In this document: piece by piece, positions 18,939 through 29,425 of the stretch | Numbering within the stretch: position 1 is the first letter of the stretch | How the letters are laid out: each line of letters opens with the position of its first letter | Assembly: GCF_000348985.1 (NCBI RefSeq) | Contig: NC_035922.1 | Coordinates: 819,604 to 883,603 of the forward strand | From: Huiozyma naganishii CBS 8797 | Lineage: Eukaryota > Ascomycota > Saccharomycetes > Saccharomycetales > Saccharomycetaceae | Length of the DNA stretch: 64,000 nt | Reading direction: 5' to 3' | Notes under the pieces: model-generated | Database searches by the model: none | The model's input: the letters and a program-made list of their open reading frames with translations, nothing else | Told to the model about the DNA's origin: nothing | Program-made: the position numbers and the translations under genes

Positions 18939-21317
18939 ATGGATAGTGCAGGTAACGTCCCAGGAACGAACGGTAATAACGGTGTACAACTGGGCGAGAT
19001 GGATCCAAGCCATACTTTTGAAGGGGCCGGTCTACCTTCCGAAAATGGTCTACACATGTATATGACGAATAGGGTGTCCCCCGCTGGGTACTCACTCGAA
19101 TCCTCGATGAAACGCACTGCATCTATACAAAAGCCAAAGCGGAAACAGCCTAAAAAATCGAGAAGTAAGAATGCAGCGACAAATAACACAGATATACACA
19201 ATGCAGGGATGCGACAAGGGTTTACCCCGCAGTCTGCCTCCATAATGGCCCAAGGAGCCCCCCCAGTTGACGGTGCTACTGGCCGTGCTGATTTTCAATC
19301 ACAGACACAACCGGAACCCGTGTACGATCCAAAGTTGGTCGTTTCTGATGCAATGGCCGGAAACTCGAGGCAGCTTCTCTACGCACATATCTACAACTAC
19401 CTATTGGAGAATCGACATTACGACACTGCGAGACAGTTCATCAGGGAGGCAGATATACCGATCTCAAATCCAGACGAGCCGTCGAACAACACAAACAAAA
19501 ACTCCAGTAGTAACCAGAATAATATATCACAAAAACTGAAGAACCTGCCGACAGATCATCTCCTGAGGTCTAAAATGGTGATAAACTCACCAGACACTTT
19601 CTTGCTGGAGTGGTGGCAGCTGTTCTACCTCCTTAACGACTTTGTGGAAAATTCACCCATGGATCTTCTTCACAATATTGAACACCCAAAGTTTGATTAC
19701 GTTCACCCATTGTTTACGCCAGGGGAGAACACGAACAGACCAGAGGTAAACTCAAATTCATTCCCCAGTATGCCACAAATAAAACACAGCAGGTACCGCC
19801 CACGGGGGGACCCCCCACTGCCAATGAACCAACAACCGGCACAATACCCACAAAAGCCATACGGGAACTTTCCAAACGCAGAATTTCCGGGAAAACATCC
19901 AATGATGAACACTTCTATAGGCAATGTGTACCGCCAAGGCTCCTCAGAGGGGAGCACGGACTCTGCCACTATAGAGAATAAAAGAGCAAGGAGCATCAGG
20001 TCAAATTCAACTGACAGTCAACATACGGTCCCAATATCCACCGGCAATCCAGGAATTTCATTAAACGCCCAGCAACAGCCGAATATACCAGCTGGAATTC
20101 AGGATCCGAACAAGAGGATTCCCAGCGCTGGGCCCACAATGATGAGAAATAGTGGACCGTTGCCACAGCAAATGAGTATACAGCAACAAATACAACTACA
20201 GCAGATGCAACAAAGCGCGCAGATGGCTGGATCCCCTGTCGCTTTTTCTAATCAACAAGTACCTAACATGGTCCCCAATCATCAAAGTCAACCACAACAG
20301 AGACCAACAATGCATCAACGACCCGTTCCACAGGGCCAAGTACCGCCGCCCCAACAACATCAGCAGCAAATGCAGCTTCAACATCAACACCAGCAACAAC
20401 AGCAACAGCAGCAGCAACGTTCATCGACATCTACTCTACCCCTAACACCACACCAGCAACAAATGTATTATGCTGAGATGGCAAACATGATGAAACATCA
20501 AAGACAGCAGCAGCAACAACAACAGCAACAGCAACAACAGCAGCAACAGCAAATACTACAGCATGTCCAGCGCCAAAAGACAGCTGATAATCCAAGAAAT
20601 GCTGCAGCTATCATGCAACAAATGTTTGAAAGAATGAACGCAAGAAATATGCCGAATAACAGCAATGGTGGTGCTGATATGAATGCAACTCATATGAACC
20701 CGAACATGCAGCACATGTCCGACCGGGCAAAGTCTCAGTACGCTCCCACTGCAACTTCTGTTTTTGCGAATCCTAACATCGGGACCCCAAACATGGGTGG
20801 TGGCATGAACGCTGCAGAAATTCCTAATTTTCCAAACCCCGGTTATCAGCCTGGGATGAATATGAACTTGGAATCGGAGGCTATAGGTGACTCAAGCATA
20901 CAACAGCACTATGAATCGATGTTAAAAAAATGGTTAGCACAACAACAACAGCAGCAGCAGCGACAACAGCAGCAACAGCAGCCTTCACTTCCCAACCAAT
21001 CTCGTATGTCATATGTCGACCAAAATGCGCATATGTTTGGTCCTGCGACTAACATGCACGATATCAATAATAAAAACAGTAGCGGAATGTTACCCATGAA
21101 TAACTCTTATAATAACGAGGACATCGATCTCCAGCTGTTCAATTTTGGTCACTTGAACTCTCAGGTGCTGATGAATTACAAAAATGGAGTCTCAAATAGT
21201 TACGGTAACAACAGTCCACATAACGCTACTACTGCTGCTACTAATGATGATGATAATGATGAAAATAATAATAACATTAATAATAAGGCCACCACTAATA
21301 AAAACAAAAAACAGTAA
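18939..21317 (+). CDS. MSS11: Mss11-type LisH transcription factor
   Basis: A 792-residue protein with a LisH motif at about residues 145-180 (QLLYAHIYNYLLENRHYDTA). The rest is low-complexity and Gln/Asn-rich with three glutamine tracts. In S. cerevisiae Mss11 and Flo8 are the LisH activators of FLO11 and STA genes, controlling filamentation, adhesion and starch use. I assign MSS11 rather than FLO8 because S. cerevisiae MSS11 (YMR164C) lies in the sister block of this region and has the expected orientation. The ATG at 18939 (MDSAGNVPG) is preferred over an earlier in-frame non-AUG start. S. cerevisiae Mss11 is of similar length (758) and also Gln/Asn-rich. Confidence 0.85.
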   Translation: MDSAGNVPGTNGNNGVQLGEMDPSHTFEGAGLPSENGLHMYMTNRVSPAGYSLESSMKRTASIQKPKRKQPKKSRSKNAATNNTDIHNAGMRQGFTPQSASIMAQGAPPVDGATGRADFQSQTQPEPVYDPKLVVSDAMAGNSRQLLYAHIYNYLLENRHYDTARQFIREADIPISNPDEPSNNTNKNSSSNQNNISQKLKNLPTDHLLRSKMVINSPDTFLLEWWQLFYLLNDFVENSPMDLLHNIEHPKFDYVHPLFTPGENTNRPEVNSNSFPSMPQIKHSRYRPRGDPPLPMNQQPAQYPQKPYGNFPNAEFPGKHPMMNTSIGNVYRQGSSEGSTDSATIENKRARSIRSNSTDSQHTVPISTGNPGISLNAQQQPNIPAGIQDPNKRIPSAGPTMMRNSGPLPQQMSIQQQIQLQQMQQSAQMAGSPVAFSNQQVPNMVPNHQSQPQQRPTMHQRPVPQGQVPPPQQHQQQMQLQHQHQQQQQQQQQRSSTSTLPLTPHQQQMYYAEMANMMKHQRQQQQQQQQQQQQQQQQILQHVQRQKTADNPRNAAAIMQQMFERMNARNMPNNSNGGADMNATHMNPNMQHMSDRAKSQYAPTATSVFANPNIGTPNMGGGMNAAEIPNFPNPGYQPGMNMNLESEAIGDSSIQQHYESMLKKWLAQQQQQQQRQQQQQQPSLPNQSRMSYVDQNAHMFGPATNMHDINNKNSSGMLPMNNSYNNEDIDLQLFNFGHLNSQVLMNYKNGVSNSYGNNSPHNATTAATNDDDNDENNNNINNKATTNKNKKQ
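20391..20417 (+). repeat. CAA/CAG glutamine-codon tract 1 in MSS11
   Basis: Nine consecutive CAG/CAA codons. The mixing of the two codons makes it less slippery than a pure triplet repeat. Confidence 0.8.
20505..20552 (+). repeat. CAA/CAG glutamine-codon tract 2 in MSS11
   Basis: Sixteen consecutive glutamine codons, mixed CAG and CAA, the longest of the three tracts. Likely length-polymorphic between strains (inference). Confidence 0.85.
20940..20984 (+). repeat. CAA/CAG glutamine-codon tract 3 in MSS11
   Basis: Fifteen codons, all glutamine except one CGA (Arg) interruption, C-terminal to the other tracts. Confidence 0.8.
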
Positions 21318-21555
21318 CCAGGGTTACGGGGAGGCAACTATGAATGGCGTTTCATATTTTTTTATACATAGGTAAATATATAATGTAATACTATACTCTG
21401 GTTCACTTTGGCCATATGCTCATGCACTGTTGCATATAGTATTTTCATTGATGAGTACTTTAGGCAAATGGAATTTACGGAAAAAAAAATGGAATGGACT
21501 GCTTCACAACAATTTTTTGTCGAGGCTTATATAGATTGAATTCTTACTTTCATAG

Positions 21556-22983
21556 TTATTCCAAGTAAAGTCCGTCTTTATCAAATACGGTACCTTTAAA
21601 CTTGGTCAAGTTTTCACCAGAATAGCTCAGTGTGTTTGACACCTCGACCAATGCATTATTACGTACAATAGCTCCAGCTTGTTTCAACCAAGAAGTACCT
21701 AAAGTCAAGTATGCTTGTCGACTCGTTTCAGAATTGTCATTTTTTGAATTCAAGCCATTCTTTAACGGGGAAAATTCTTTAGTCCTATCAACCTCCAAAC
21801 ACCCGAACCTCTCCAAAGAGCTGGTAGGAAACACATCAAAAATGAACTGCTCTAATTTAATACCGTTAGGTTCTTCTGGTTTAACCACAGTATTGCTTGT
21901 GTTATCAAAATATTGTATTTTCTTTTTGGCAATGTGATATGGCATACTGTCACACCACTGCGACAGTTTTTCCTTCAGCAACTCGACCGAATAATAATGG
22001 TTTACAATATTACCAGCACGCAGAAGCAACAGCCCATCTTCATCGGTTGCCTCAGCCAACTCATTTGAAATCTCGGAATACTCAATTACACAAGGACGAC
22101 CATCCTTTGTAGCTATCAAACCGACTGATTCATGTGCATCCCTCTTCCGAACAGCCTTTGTCGCCAACTGAAAATCATGCTTTATGGCAAATCCAATGAA
22201 AACTGGGTCGGCTAACTTGGATAAAACATTGTCGACACAGTACATGTAAGATATGCTTAATGCCCCTTGACTCAAAATACTTAGGAAGATGCCATTATCT
22301 CTAATTGCACGATATAGTCCACCGTTACCATCTGGGGATTCAACCAAAGACGTTGGATTTGCAAGCAGTAATTTTTTCCCCTCTTCATCGAAGGCCGGCA
22401 AAGTCCCCTGGTTGAAAAATACGATCTGGTCTTTCTTCAAGTTAAAGTACTTGTGATCTCTGAAGAACAATTCGGTGGCTGCCCTGGTGGGGGCTGATGT
22501 CATGATGTACCAAGGAATGGTACAGTCATTACACAGCCGTTGCAAAGTGATGATTTTTTCAGCTTGAATCTGGAAAAGGGATTTGTGGGATGGTAAATTA
22601 ATGTCAAAGCAACCTTTAGGTTGACTTGACCCTAACCGTGTACCTTGACCACCTGCCATCAAAATTATCGCAACTTCACCTGCAGAGATGGCTTTGTGGC
22701 CCAGATTGTAGTATTCTTCCTCCAATTGAGGGTTACCGATCACTGAAGAGTACGATGTTGAAGGGAGTGGTTCAAGCGTGCTTTTCTTGTCAGTATTGTC
22801 CTCATGAAGTTTGATTGCAGTTTGACAGTCCTCGAGCAATTCAGAGGGGGATTCTCTTTGGGCAACAGCAGTCAAGTTTTCGAAGAATGTGGCTTTGTCG
22901 CTAGCCGATAGAGTGTTCAGGTGCTTGAAAAGGTGAGCCTGACCTGCGGCTTCATATTGTTCCTGGATGAATTGATTAGTCAT
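21556..22983 (-). CDS. QRI1: UDP-N-acetylglucosamine pyrophosphorylase
   Basis: A 475-residue UAP1-family enzyme that joins UTP and GlcNAc-1-phosphate to UDP-GlcNAc, the precursor of chitin, N-glycans and GPI anchors. The nucleotide-binding signature LMAGGQGTRLGSSQPKG is present around residues 107-123. The uridine/sugar-site segments SPDGNGGLYRA and KRDAHESVGLIATKDG are intact, as is PNGIKLEQFIFDVF. An in-frame ATG exists at 23037, but the one at 22983 (MTNQFIQEQYEAAG) aligns with the S. cerevisiae start and gives the same length (477), so I use it. Also called UAP1. Position matches YDL103C. Confidence 0.95.
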   Translation of the reverse strand: MTNQFIQEQYEAAGQAHLFKHLNTLSASDKATFFENLTAVAQRESPSELLEDCQTAIKLHEDNTDKKSTLEPLPSTSYSSVIGNPQLEEEYYNLGHKAISAGEVAIILMAGGQGTRLGSSQPKGCFDINLPSHKSLFQIQAEKIITLQRLCNDCTIPWYIMTSAPTRAATELFFRDHKYFNLKKDQIVFFNQGTLPAFDEEGKKLLLANPTSLVESPDGNGGLYRAIRDNGIFLSILSQGALSISYMYCVDNVLSKLADPVFIGFAIKHDFQLATKAVRKRDAHESVGLIATKDGRPCVIEYSEISNELAEATDEDGLLLLRAGNIVNHYYSVELLKEKLSQWCDSMPYHIAKKKIQYFDNTSNTVVKPEEPNGIKLEQFIFDVFPTSSLERFGCLEVDRTKEFSPLKNGLNSKNDNSETSRQAYLTLGTSWLKQAGAIVRNNALVEVSNTLSYSGENLTKFKGTVFDKDGLYLE

Positions 22984-23240
22984 TCTGTGGATTGGAGTTC
23001 TCGACAAGGTATATATAATCAGTAATCGCTTCAACATGAGATCCCAAAAGTTGTACTAACTCTTTTACATATAAGATATCGATTTTTTTTTGTGTTTATT
23101 CTTTCCGAATTGGGATTACTTACAGTGTGAGCAGCGTAATGGAAACCAACGAAGGGTAGAGTGCAATGCCAATCCAAGAATGGGCTGAAGAATGTGATAA
23201 TTGAATAAGTTCTATGTCTATTACAATGTTTTTTCCTTCA

Positions 23241-23768
23241 TCATTCAAACAGTAAAATTTCAAGTACCGGAAGAAGACATATTACCACCAAAGGAAGAAG
23301 TTTGATGGCTGTTTCCATAAAAGTCTGTATTCGTTGTTTCTCCTCGTTGTTTGCTGTATGCTGTGAATTCTGATACGAGATGAAGTTACCTGCCATGTTC
23401 CCGTTCTCTGTGCTCGTTATTAAACTGTCAATCACCGCACCATGTGGATCTCTCGAGTTGAATGGTTTATCAGCTGACCCGTCAGTTTTGCGACTGAATG
23501 CATCGTTCCCATACTTGTCATACATAGCTCTCTTCTGTTTATTACTCAAAGTTTTGTATGCCTTATGAACGAGGGCAAATGCCTCTTTGGCACCCGGGGA
23601 TGAGTTTTTATCGGGGTGCAATTTGGTGATCAACTCTTTGTATGACATTTTCAGTTGTCTTTGACTGACTCCGATATCAACGCCTATAACGTCATAGTAC
23701 GTCCCATTTTCTTTAGAAAGAATCTGTTCATTCAAATTTGTGTGACTGCTGCTCGTTACGCGTGCCAT
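23241..23768 (-). CDS. HLJ1: Hlj1-like ER tail-anchored J-domain protein
   Basis: A 175-residue protein with a J domain at about residues 24-92. The HPD tripeptide is intact within LHPDKNSSPGAKEAF. A single C-terminal hydrophobic segment (LLPLVVICLLPVLEILLF) fits a tail anchor. Hlj1 in S. cerevisiae is an ER-membrane Hsp40 facing the cytosol that works with Ssa1 and Ydj1 in ER-associated degradation. The protein is about 50 residues shorter than Hlj1 (224), and the Gly/Phe-rich middle is largely missing. Assignment rests on the architecture plus location and orientation expected for YMR161W in the interleaved ancestral order. The frame extends to a TTG at 23822; the first ATG is at 23768. Confidence 0.72.
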   Translation of the reverse strand: MARVTSSSHTNLNEQILSKENGTYYDVIGVDIGVSQRQLKMSYKELITKLHPDKNSSPGAKEAFALVHKAYKTLSNKQKRAMYDKYGNDAFSRKTDGSADKPFNSRDPHGAVIDSLITSTENGNMAGNFISYQNSQHTANNEEKQRIQTFMETAIKLLPLVVICLLPVLEILLFE

Positions 23769-24182
23769 CACAGCTTCTGATGTGGTACTTTGTTCTTGGA
23801 CGGCCGGTATAATATAACGCAATATCTAAGCCACAAAAACGGTCAAGTGAAGCTTTAGTGTAGCAAAAAAAAGTCCGGTCTTGAATAATCTCTAAGGAGA
23901 CTGGACGTTAAATATATAACTTGCTGCCCCTTTCGTTCCAAGCCTAGAGTAACTCATAAAGTTGGAAATCCAAAATGAAATGTGATCAGACTTCCCGTCC
24001 TGAAATTCCAGTCGTCTGAACACAGAAAACGGACGAAGGAGACGCTGCATTTTCGATCTCCTTTTGAGCCAGATATGTCCCCATTGGGCAAAAAGTGTCG
24101 AAAGAGGAAACTCCTGCGCGGAATCTCGACCCCGCATTACGTGAAAGAGGAAAATCTCTGTTTTTTTCAACGCTTAAATAAT

Positions 24183-24257
24183 CACGTGAGGCTTCGACAC
24201 AGAATGTTCGAGTGCCTGCAGCGGAAGGCGTGGGGGTGGGTTTTTGCTGTCACGTGA
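24183..24257 (+). promoter_or_regulatory. Two CACGTGA E-boxes upstream of POL3
   Basis: CACGTGA occurs at 24183-24189 and 24251-24257, both on the + strand. Cbf1-type binding is inferred from the core motif. Confidence 0.45.
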
Positions 24258-24273
24258 AGAAGATTTTTGTGAA

Positions 24274-24279
24274 ACGCGA
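24274..24279 (+). promoter_or_regulatory. MCB-like element upstream of POL3
   Basis: ACGCGA differs from the MluI cell-cycle box ACGCGT in one base. S. cerevisiae POL3 is a G1/S-expressed MBF-type gene, so the site is plausible but weak. Confidence 0.3.
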
Positions 24280-24430
24280 CGCTTTAGTTTTTTTTTTCGA
24301 CTTTCCGTACCTTCTGACAGATTTCGTCAGCTCCTGTACTAAAATATCGTTTGTCGTAGATGTGGGTGCTGAGCTGATGAATAGATAGAGGTTGGCACCG
24401 CGTGGACATACAAAACTGGTGTGCCTGAGA

Positions 24431-27400
24431 ATGAGCAGCACGCTAAAGAGACCCGGGGATGATGATGCCTCATCTGAGGAAACGAACAACTATGAAAAGA
24501 AAATGAAAGTTCAGTCGATAGATCGGACGGTTGGGAGTGAGCCAGTGTCCACCATGGAGATCATCCCTTCGGATTCCTTCCGAAAATTCAAGGAACAAGG
24601 GTTTAAGGCAAAGGATGAAGATTTGCACGGGACTCAGATGGAATCAGCGTTTGAGAGGGAGTTGTCCCTTTTGGAACACGAGGCTGCAGAATCGCAGGAA
24701 CAAAATACTCATTACGGTAGGAAGCAACTGCCAGCTGATTTCAACCCAGATACTCACGATATTTCGTTCCAACAGATTGATGCTGAACAGACTACAATAT
24801 CTGGGCTGAGGGATGAGAACACCTCCGGTGTAGTAAGATTTTTTGGTGTCACGTCCGAGGGTCACTCCGTACTCTGTAACGTTACAGGGTTTAAACACTA
24901 CTTGTACGTTCCGGCCCCGAACGACACTGATTCTAAGGATCCGAACAAATTAAAAGAGTTTGTCAACTACCTAAACGAAACTTTTGACAATTCCGTCGAT
25001 TCTATAGAGATAACACTTAAACAGTCCATCTGGGGTTACTCCGGTGACGCCAAGATACCCTTTTGGAAAGTGTATGTGACACACCCGGCTGTACTAAACA
25101 AAATTAGAGCAGCTTTTGAAAGGGGACACTTATCCTTCAATTCGTGGTTTTCAAATGGAACAACCACATATGACAATATTGCATACCCATTGAGAGTTAT
25201 GGTCGACTGTAGCATTGTCGGTATGTCCTGGATCACACTACCGAAAACCAAGTACAAACTTATCCCTGAGAATCAAAAGGTTTCTACAGCTCAATTAGAA
25301 GTTACAATCAACCACCACGATTTAATATCCCACCCTGCAGAGGGGAAATGGTCGCACACTGCTCCGTTAAGAATCCTATCGTTCGATATCGAATGTGCCG
25401 GTAGAGTCGGCATTTTCCCAGAACCAGAAGAGGATCCTGTTATCCAGATAGCTAATGTTGTTAGCGAGGCAGGTGCAAAGAAACCCTTTATTAGAAATGT
25501 CTTCACCGTCCACAGTTGTGCACCCATCACAGGTTCTCAGATATTTGCTCACGATACAGAACAACAGATGCTGTCACACTGGAGAGACTTCATAGTAGAG
25601 GTTGATCCAGACGTGATCATCGGATACAACACAACAAATTTCGATATACCTTACTTGATTAACCGAGCCAGAGCACTAAAAGTGGCAAACTTCCCTTATT
25701 TCGGGAGATTATCGAATGTCAAACAAGAGATCAAGGACTCGGTGTTCTCCTCGAAGGCTTATGGTACAAGATCATCCAAGAATGTCAATATCGATGGACG
25801 GTTACAACTGGATTTGCTGCAGTTTGTCCAGCGTGAATACAAATTAAGATCGTACACTTTAAACGCAGTTTCAGCTCATTTTTTAGGCGAACAAAAGGAG
25901 GATGTGCATCACAGCATCATTACAGATTTGTTCAAGGGAGATAGCGAGACGAGAAGAAGACTGGCCGTATACTGTCTGAAGGACGCATACTTGCCTCTGC
26001 GATTGCTGGAAAAGTTAATGGCCCTGGTTAATTACACAGAAATGGCCCGTGTCACAGGTGTACCGTTTTCGTATCTACTGTCCAGAGGTCAGCAGATCAA
26101 AGTTGTTTCACAATTGTTCAGGAAGTGTTTAGAGATTGATACCGTTATTCCGAATATGCAGTCGCAAGCCTCCGACGAGCAATATGAAGGTGCAACAGTC
26201 ATTGAACCGATCAGAGGCTATTACGATGTCCCCATTGCCACACTTGATTTCAACTCTCTGTACCCGAGTATCATGATGGCACATAATTTGTGTTACACAA
26301 CGTTGTGTAACAAAGCAACGGTGGAAAGAATGAATTTAAAAAAGGACGAAGACTATATCATTACGCCGAATGGGGATTATTTTGTAACTGACAAGTTGCG
26401 CCGTGGTATTCTGCCCATCATTCTGGATGAACTAATCTCTGCAAGATCTAGGGCAAAGAAGGATCTGCGGGATGAGAAGGATTCATTCAAGAGAGACGTT
26501 CTTAATGGTAGACAACTCGCCCTTAAGATCTCCGCCAATTCCGTCTATGGTTTTACCGGTGCCACCGTAGGTAAGCTGCCTTGTTTGGCAATATCATCAT
26601 CAGTCACCTCTTTCGGTCGTGATATGATTATGACTACCAAAAATGCCGTCCAAAAGAAATATTCGATAGAAAACGGCTATAAACACGATGCGGTTGTTGT
26701 ATACGGTGATACCGATTCGGTGATGGTGAAGTTTGGCTCGAACGACTTAAAGGAAGTGATGGATTTGGGCACAGAAGCTGCTGCTTACGTATCGACTTTG
26801 TTCAAGCACCCCATAAATTTAGAATTTGAGAAGGCCTACTTTCCATATCTTCTTATCAACAAGAAAAGATATGCAGGCCTGTTTTGGACAAACCCGGACC
26901 ATTATGACAAACTGGATCAAAAGGGTCTTGCCTCTGTTCGTCGTGATTCATGTTCCCTTGTTTCGATCGTTATGAATAAAGTATTGAAGAAGATTTTGAT
27001 CGAAAGAAACGTTCCTGGCGCCCTCGATTTTGTCAAACAAACAATTAACGATATCTTACAAAACAGAGTTGATATCTCCAAATTAATCATATCGAAGACA
27101 TTGGCCCCCAATTATACGAATCCACAACCCCATGCTGTTCTCTCAGACAGAATGAAGAAAAGAGATGGTATGGGCCCTAATGTCGGAGATCGTGTAGATT
27201 ACGTTATCACTGGCGGTAATGATAAGCTCTACAATAGGGCAGAAGATCCCTTGTACGTTTTGGAACACAATTTGCAAGTTGATTCGAAGTACTATTTGAC
27301 CAACCAGTTACAGAATCCTATTATTAGTATCGTTGCCCCCATCATTGGAGAAAAGGAAGCGAATAATATGTTCATTGTAAAATCGATTAAAATTAATTCT

Positions 27401-27718
27401 GGTCTGACAAAGGGTGGTTTGCTGGGGTTTGTGAAGAAGGTTGCCGTATGTAAGGGCTGCAAAAGCCCATTGAAAAAGGGCGAAACCACGCTGTGTTCCA
27501 ATTGTTCTTCAAGGTCCGGTGAGTTATACTTGAAGGCTTTATATGATGTGCGTGATCTAGAGGAGAAATTTTCTCGATTGTGGACAGAATGTCAACGTTG
27601 TGCCGGGAATTTGCATACTGAGGTGTTGTGCTCTAACAAGAATTGTGATATATTTTACATGCGTGTCAAAGTAAAAAAAGAGTTACAAGAGAAGGTTCAA
27701 CAACTAAGTAAATGGTAA
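24431..27718 (+). CDS. POL3: DNA polymerase delta catalytic subunit
   Basis: A 1095-residue family B polymerase, the lagging-strand replicase, matching the S. cerevisiae length (1097). The proofreading exonuclease carries [18 protein letters not shown] and YCLKDAYLP. The polymerase motifs are DFNSLYPSI (A), [12 protein letters not shown] (B) and YGDTDSVM (C), with the catalytic aspartates present. The C-terminus has two four-cysteine clusters: CysA (CKGC and CSNC), which binds zinc and PCNA contacts, and CysB (CQRC and CSNKNC), which holds the 4Fe-4S cluster. The frame opens 13 codons upstream, but [12 protein letters not shown] at 24431 is the better start. Position matches YDL102W. Confidence 0.97.
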   Translation: MSSTLKRPGDDDASSEETNNYEKKMKVQSIDRTVGSEPVSTMEIIPSDSFRKFKEQGFKAKDEDLHGTQMESAFERELSLLEHEAAESQEQNTHYGRKQLPADFNPDTHDISFQQIDAEQTTISGLRDENTSGVVRFFGVTSEGHSVLCNVTGFKHYLYVPAPNDTDSKDPNKLKEFVNYLNETFDNSVDSIEITLKQSIWGYSGDAKIPFWKVYVTHPAVLNKIRAAFERGHLSFNSWFSNGTTTYDNIAYPLRVMVDCSIVGMSWITLPKTKYKLIPENQKVSTAQLEVTINHHDLISHPAEGKWSHTAPLRILSFDIECAGRVGIFPEPEEDPVIQIANVVSEAGAKKPFIRNVFTVHSCAPITGSQIFAHDTEQQMLSHWRDFIVEVDPDVIIGYNTTNFDIPYLINRARALKVANFPYFGRLSNVKQEIKDSVFSSKAYGTRSSKNVNIDGRLQLDLLQFVQREYKLRSYTLNAVSAHFLGEQKEDVHHSIITDLFKGDSETRRRLAVYCLKDAYLPLRLLEKLMALVNYTEMARVTGVPFSYLLSRGQQIKVVSQLFRKCLEIDTVIPNMQSQASDEQYEGATVIEPIRGYYDVPIATLDFNSLYPSIMMAHNLCYTTLCNKATVERMNLKKDEDYIITPNGDYFVTDKLRRGILPIILDELISARSRAKKDLRDEKDSFKRDVLNGRQLALKISANSVYGFTGATVGKLPCLAISSSVTSFGRDMIMTTKNAVQKKYSIENGYKHDAVVVYGDTDSVMVKFGSNDLKEVMDLGTEAAAYVSTLFKHPINLEFEKAYFPYLLINKKRYAGLFWTNPDHYDKLDQKGLASVRRDSCSLVSIVMNKVLKKILIERNVPGALDFVKQTINDILQNRVDISKLIISKTLAPNYTNPQPHAVLSDRMKKRDGMGPNVGDRVDYVITGGNDKLYNRAEDPLYVLEHNLQVDSKYYLTNQLQNPIISIVAPIIGEKEANNMFIVKSIKINSGLTKGGLLGFVKKVAVCKGCKSPLKKGETTLCSNCSSRSGELYLKALYDVRDLEEKFSRLWTECQRCAGNLHTEVLCSNKNCDIFYMRVKVKKELQEKVQQLSKW

Positions 27719-27856
27719 ATTATAAAATCTCTCTATACGCATATATAAATTTATCCAAAATCTTGAAATGATTCAACCTTCTACATGTTCTTGTTTTTTG
27801 TACGCCGACTTCCGAATTTGAGGATTAGAGTAACATATTGTAGCACTAGTTAACAA

Positions 27857-29425
27857 TCACAGACATGACAATTCAGTGTACGTCTTTGGTAGTCTGTCGT
27901 CAGTTAGCTGCAATCTTTCCATACTACTGTCAACTCTAGTATTGATCCCACTACTCTGCATCCACTGATGGGCAAAAACAGCATCGACGTCATATCTCTT
28001 CTTGGGATCCCGGACTAATAAGTTAGAAATCAAATGAAGAATAGAATCGTCGATATTGTCCCAGTATGGGGTGTAAAATGCATATTTTGCTTGTAGAATT
28101 TGTTCTTTCAACGACGGTGGGCCCAGTTGGTCACTGAATGGGGGAAATCCACAAAGACAGACATAGAGAATGACACCTGCACTCCACATATCTACCTTTG
28201 CATCGTATTCCGTTTTCATAAGGACCTCTGGAGCAACATATGAGGGTGTCCCACAGAGAGTGTTTGCAAATTGCATCTCACCTGTGAATTTTGCAAGCCC
28301 AAAATCAGCAATTTTGACCTTGATGTCAATTTCGTCTTCATCCCAGGGACCTGATTGGATTTGCACCGGTGAGGTTCTTCTTGTAATGTTCAATAGGATA
28401 TTTTCAGGTTTGATATCTCTATGAATAATATTTTGCCCATGGAGATATTTCAACCCTGTCATGATTTGCTGGAAAATGGCTTTAGTTTCGTCTTGCCGCA
28501 AAGATGTCTTCTTGACAATTCTCTCAAACAATTCCCCGTCGTCCACTTTTTCCAAAACGAGGTACTTCTGAATTTGTGCCTTATTCAAAGGTTCGACAAA
28601 GCTGTCAAGCATATTTACAATATTCGGATGGTGTATGCTCATCAAGATGCTAGTCTCCTCTCTGAACTGCTTACTCTTTTTTTCGTCGTCGTTTTGCTGA
28701 GGTTGAAAAATCTTCACCGCCACCGTGTCACCGGTTGCCTTGTTGGTCCCCTCCTTGACTATGGCATAATGACCAGCACCAAGTTCTTTCCCAAGGAGGT
28801 ATTTATCGAAGAAGGACATCTTCTTCATTTTGGCCTTCAACCTTGTAGCGTCTTGACTTGGAACGAAGGAGCCCATGGGTTTTTTGAACACTGTCGGTGG
28901 AGTTCCCAATTCCCCCCTTGTAACGTTATCTTCATCTGACTGTTGCAGTTTGAGATCTTCACTTACTGAGTCCCAATTAGTCTTCGACTCTTTGAATAAG
29001 AAAGAACAGCTTTTCCCTAAAACGATCTTATCTCCCTGTCTCAAAATTTGATCCTTCTTGACCAGTCTGTTCCCATTGAGGAAGGTGCCGTTGCGACTCT
29101 TATCCACTATGTTGATGAGTTTCTTATCTTCTGAGTCCACCTTGATCTTGACTAGCCTCAACTCGCAATGGATTGTAGAGATATCAGGCTCTTGCAGAAT
29201 AATATCGCACGCTCTGCTTCTCCCAATAGTGGTCACGTCCTTACTGTAGAGCGGAATCCTCTCGTCATCTTTTCCCGGTATAATGTTCAGAAGCGCACCG
29301 ATTTCCTCATCTGCAGGCTCCCTTGGTGATCGCTCTAAGCCTACACTTGTCTGTTGCCTCTTGTTCGAGTAAGGAAGCTCCTCAGAGCGCCCTCTCTTCC
29401 CTGATTCAATCATTTCACTATCCAT
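27857..29425 (-). CDS. DUN1: Dun1 checkpoint kinase
   Basis: A 522-residue Chk2-family kinase. The FHA domain (about residues 50-145) shows the phosphothreonine-binding GRSRACD and NGTFLNGN motifs. The kinase domain (about 195-480) has GAGHYAIVKEG, HRDIKPEN, DFGLA and an activation segment with TLCGTPSYVAPE. Dun1 acts below Mec1-Rad53 and raises dNTP pools by removing Sml1, Dif1 and Crt1 inhibition. S. cerevisiae Dun1 has 513 residues. The frame opens at a TTG (29446); the ATG at 29425 is used. Neighbours match YDL101C. Confidence 0.95.
   Translation of the reverse strand: MDSEMIESGKRGRSEELPYSNKRQQTSVGLERSPREPADEEIGALLNIIPGKDDERIPLYSKDVTTIGRSRACDIILQEPDISTIHCELRLVKIKVDSEDKKLINIVDKSRNGTFLNGNRLVKKDQILRQGDKIVLGKSCSFLFKESKTNWDSVSEDLKLQQSDEDNVTRGELGTPPTVFKKPMGSFVPSQDATRLKAKMKKMSFFDKYLLGKELGAGHYAIVKEGTNKATGDTVAVKIFQPQQNDDEKKSKQFREETSILMSIHHPNIVNMLDSFVEPLNKAQIQKYLVLEKVDDGELFERIVKKTSLRQDETKAIFQQIMTGLKYLHGQNIIHRDIKPENILLNITRRTSPVQIQSGPWDEDEIDIKVKIADFGLAKFTGEMQFANTLCGTPSYVAPEVLMKTEYDAKVDMWSAGVILYVCLCGFPPFSDQLGPPSLKEQILQAKYAFYTPYWDNIDDSILHLISNLLVRDPKKRYDVDAVFAHQWMQSSGINTRVDSSMERLQLTDDRLPKTYTELSCL

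Larger units (their letters stand above)
23769..24430. other. Divergent promoter region HLJ1/POL3
   Basis: 662 bases with no supported gene. Two CACGTGA E-boxes lie at 24183-24189 and 24251-24257. An MCB-like ACGCGA (24274-24279) lies about 155 bases before the POL3 ATG and could confer G1/S expression. Confidence 0.5.

Noticed and set aside
23053..23062. TACTAAC branch-point-like sequence on the + strand upstream of QRI1
   Set aside because: No donor and no + strand coding exon nearby; QRI1 and HLJ1 are on the other strand.
23088..23110. A CDEIII-like stretch (TGTTTATTCTTTCCGAA), close to the point-centromere consensus
   Set aside because: The preceding 80-90 bases are not AT-rich enough for CDEII, no CDEI (RTCACRTG) lies at the right distance, one core G is replaced, and it sits in the QRI1 promoter. 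Probably chance.
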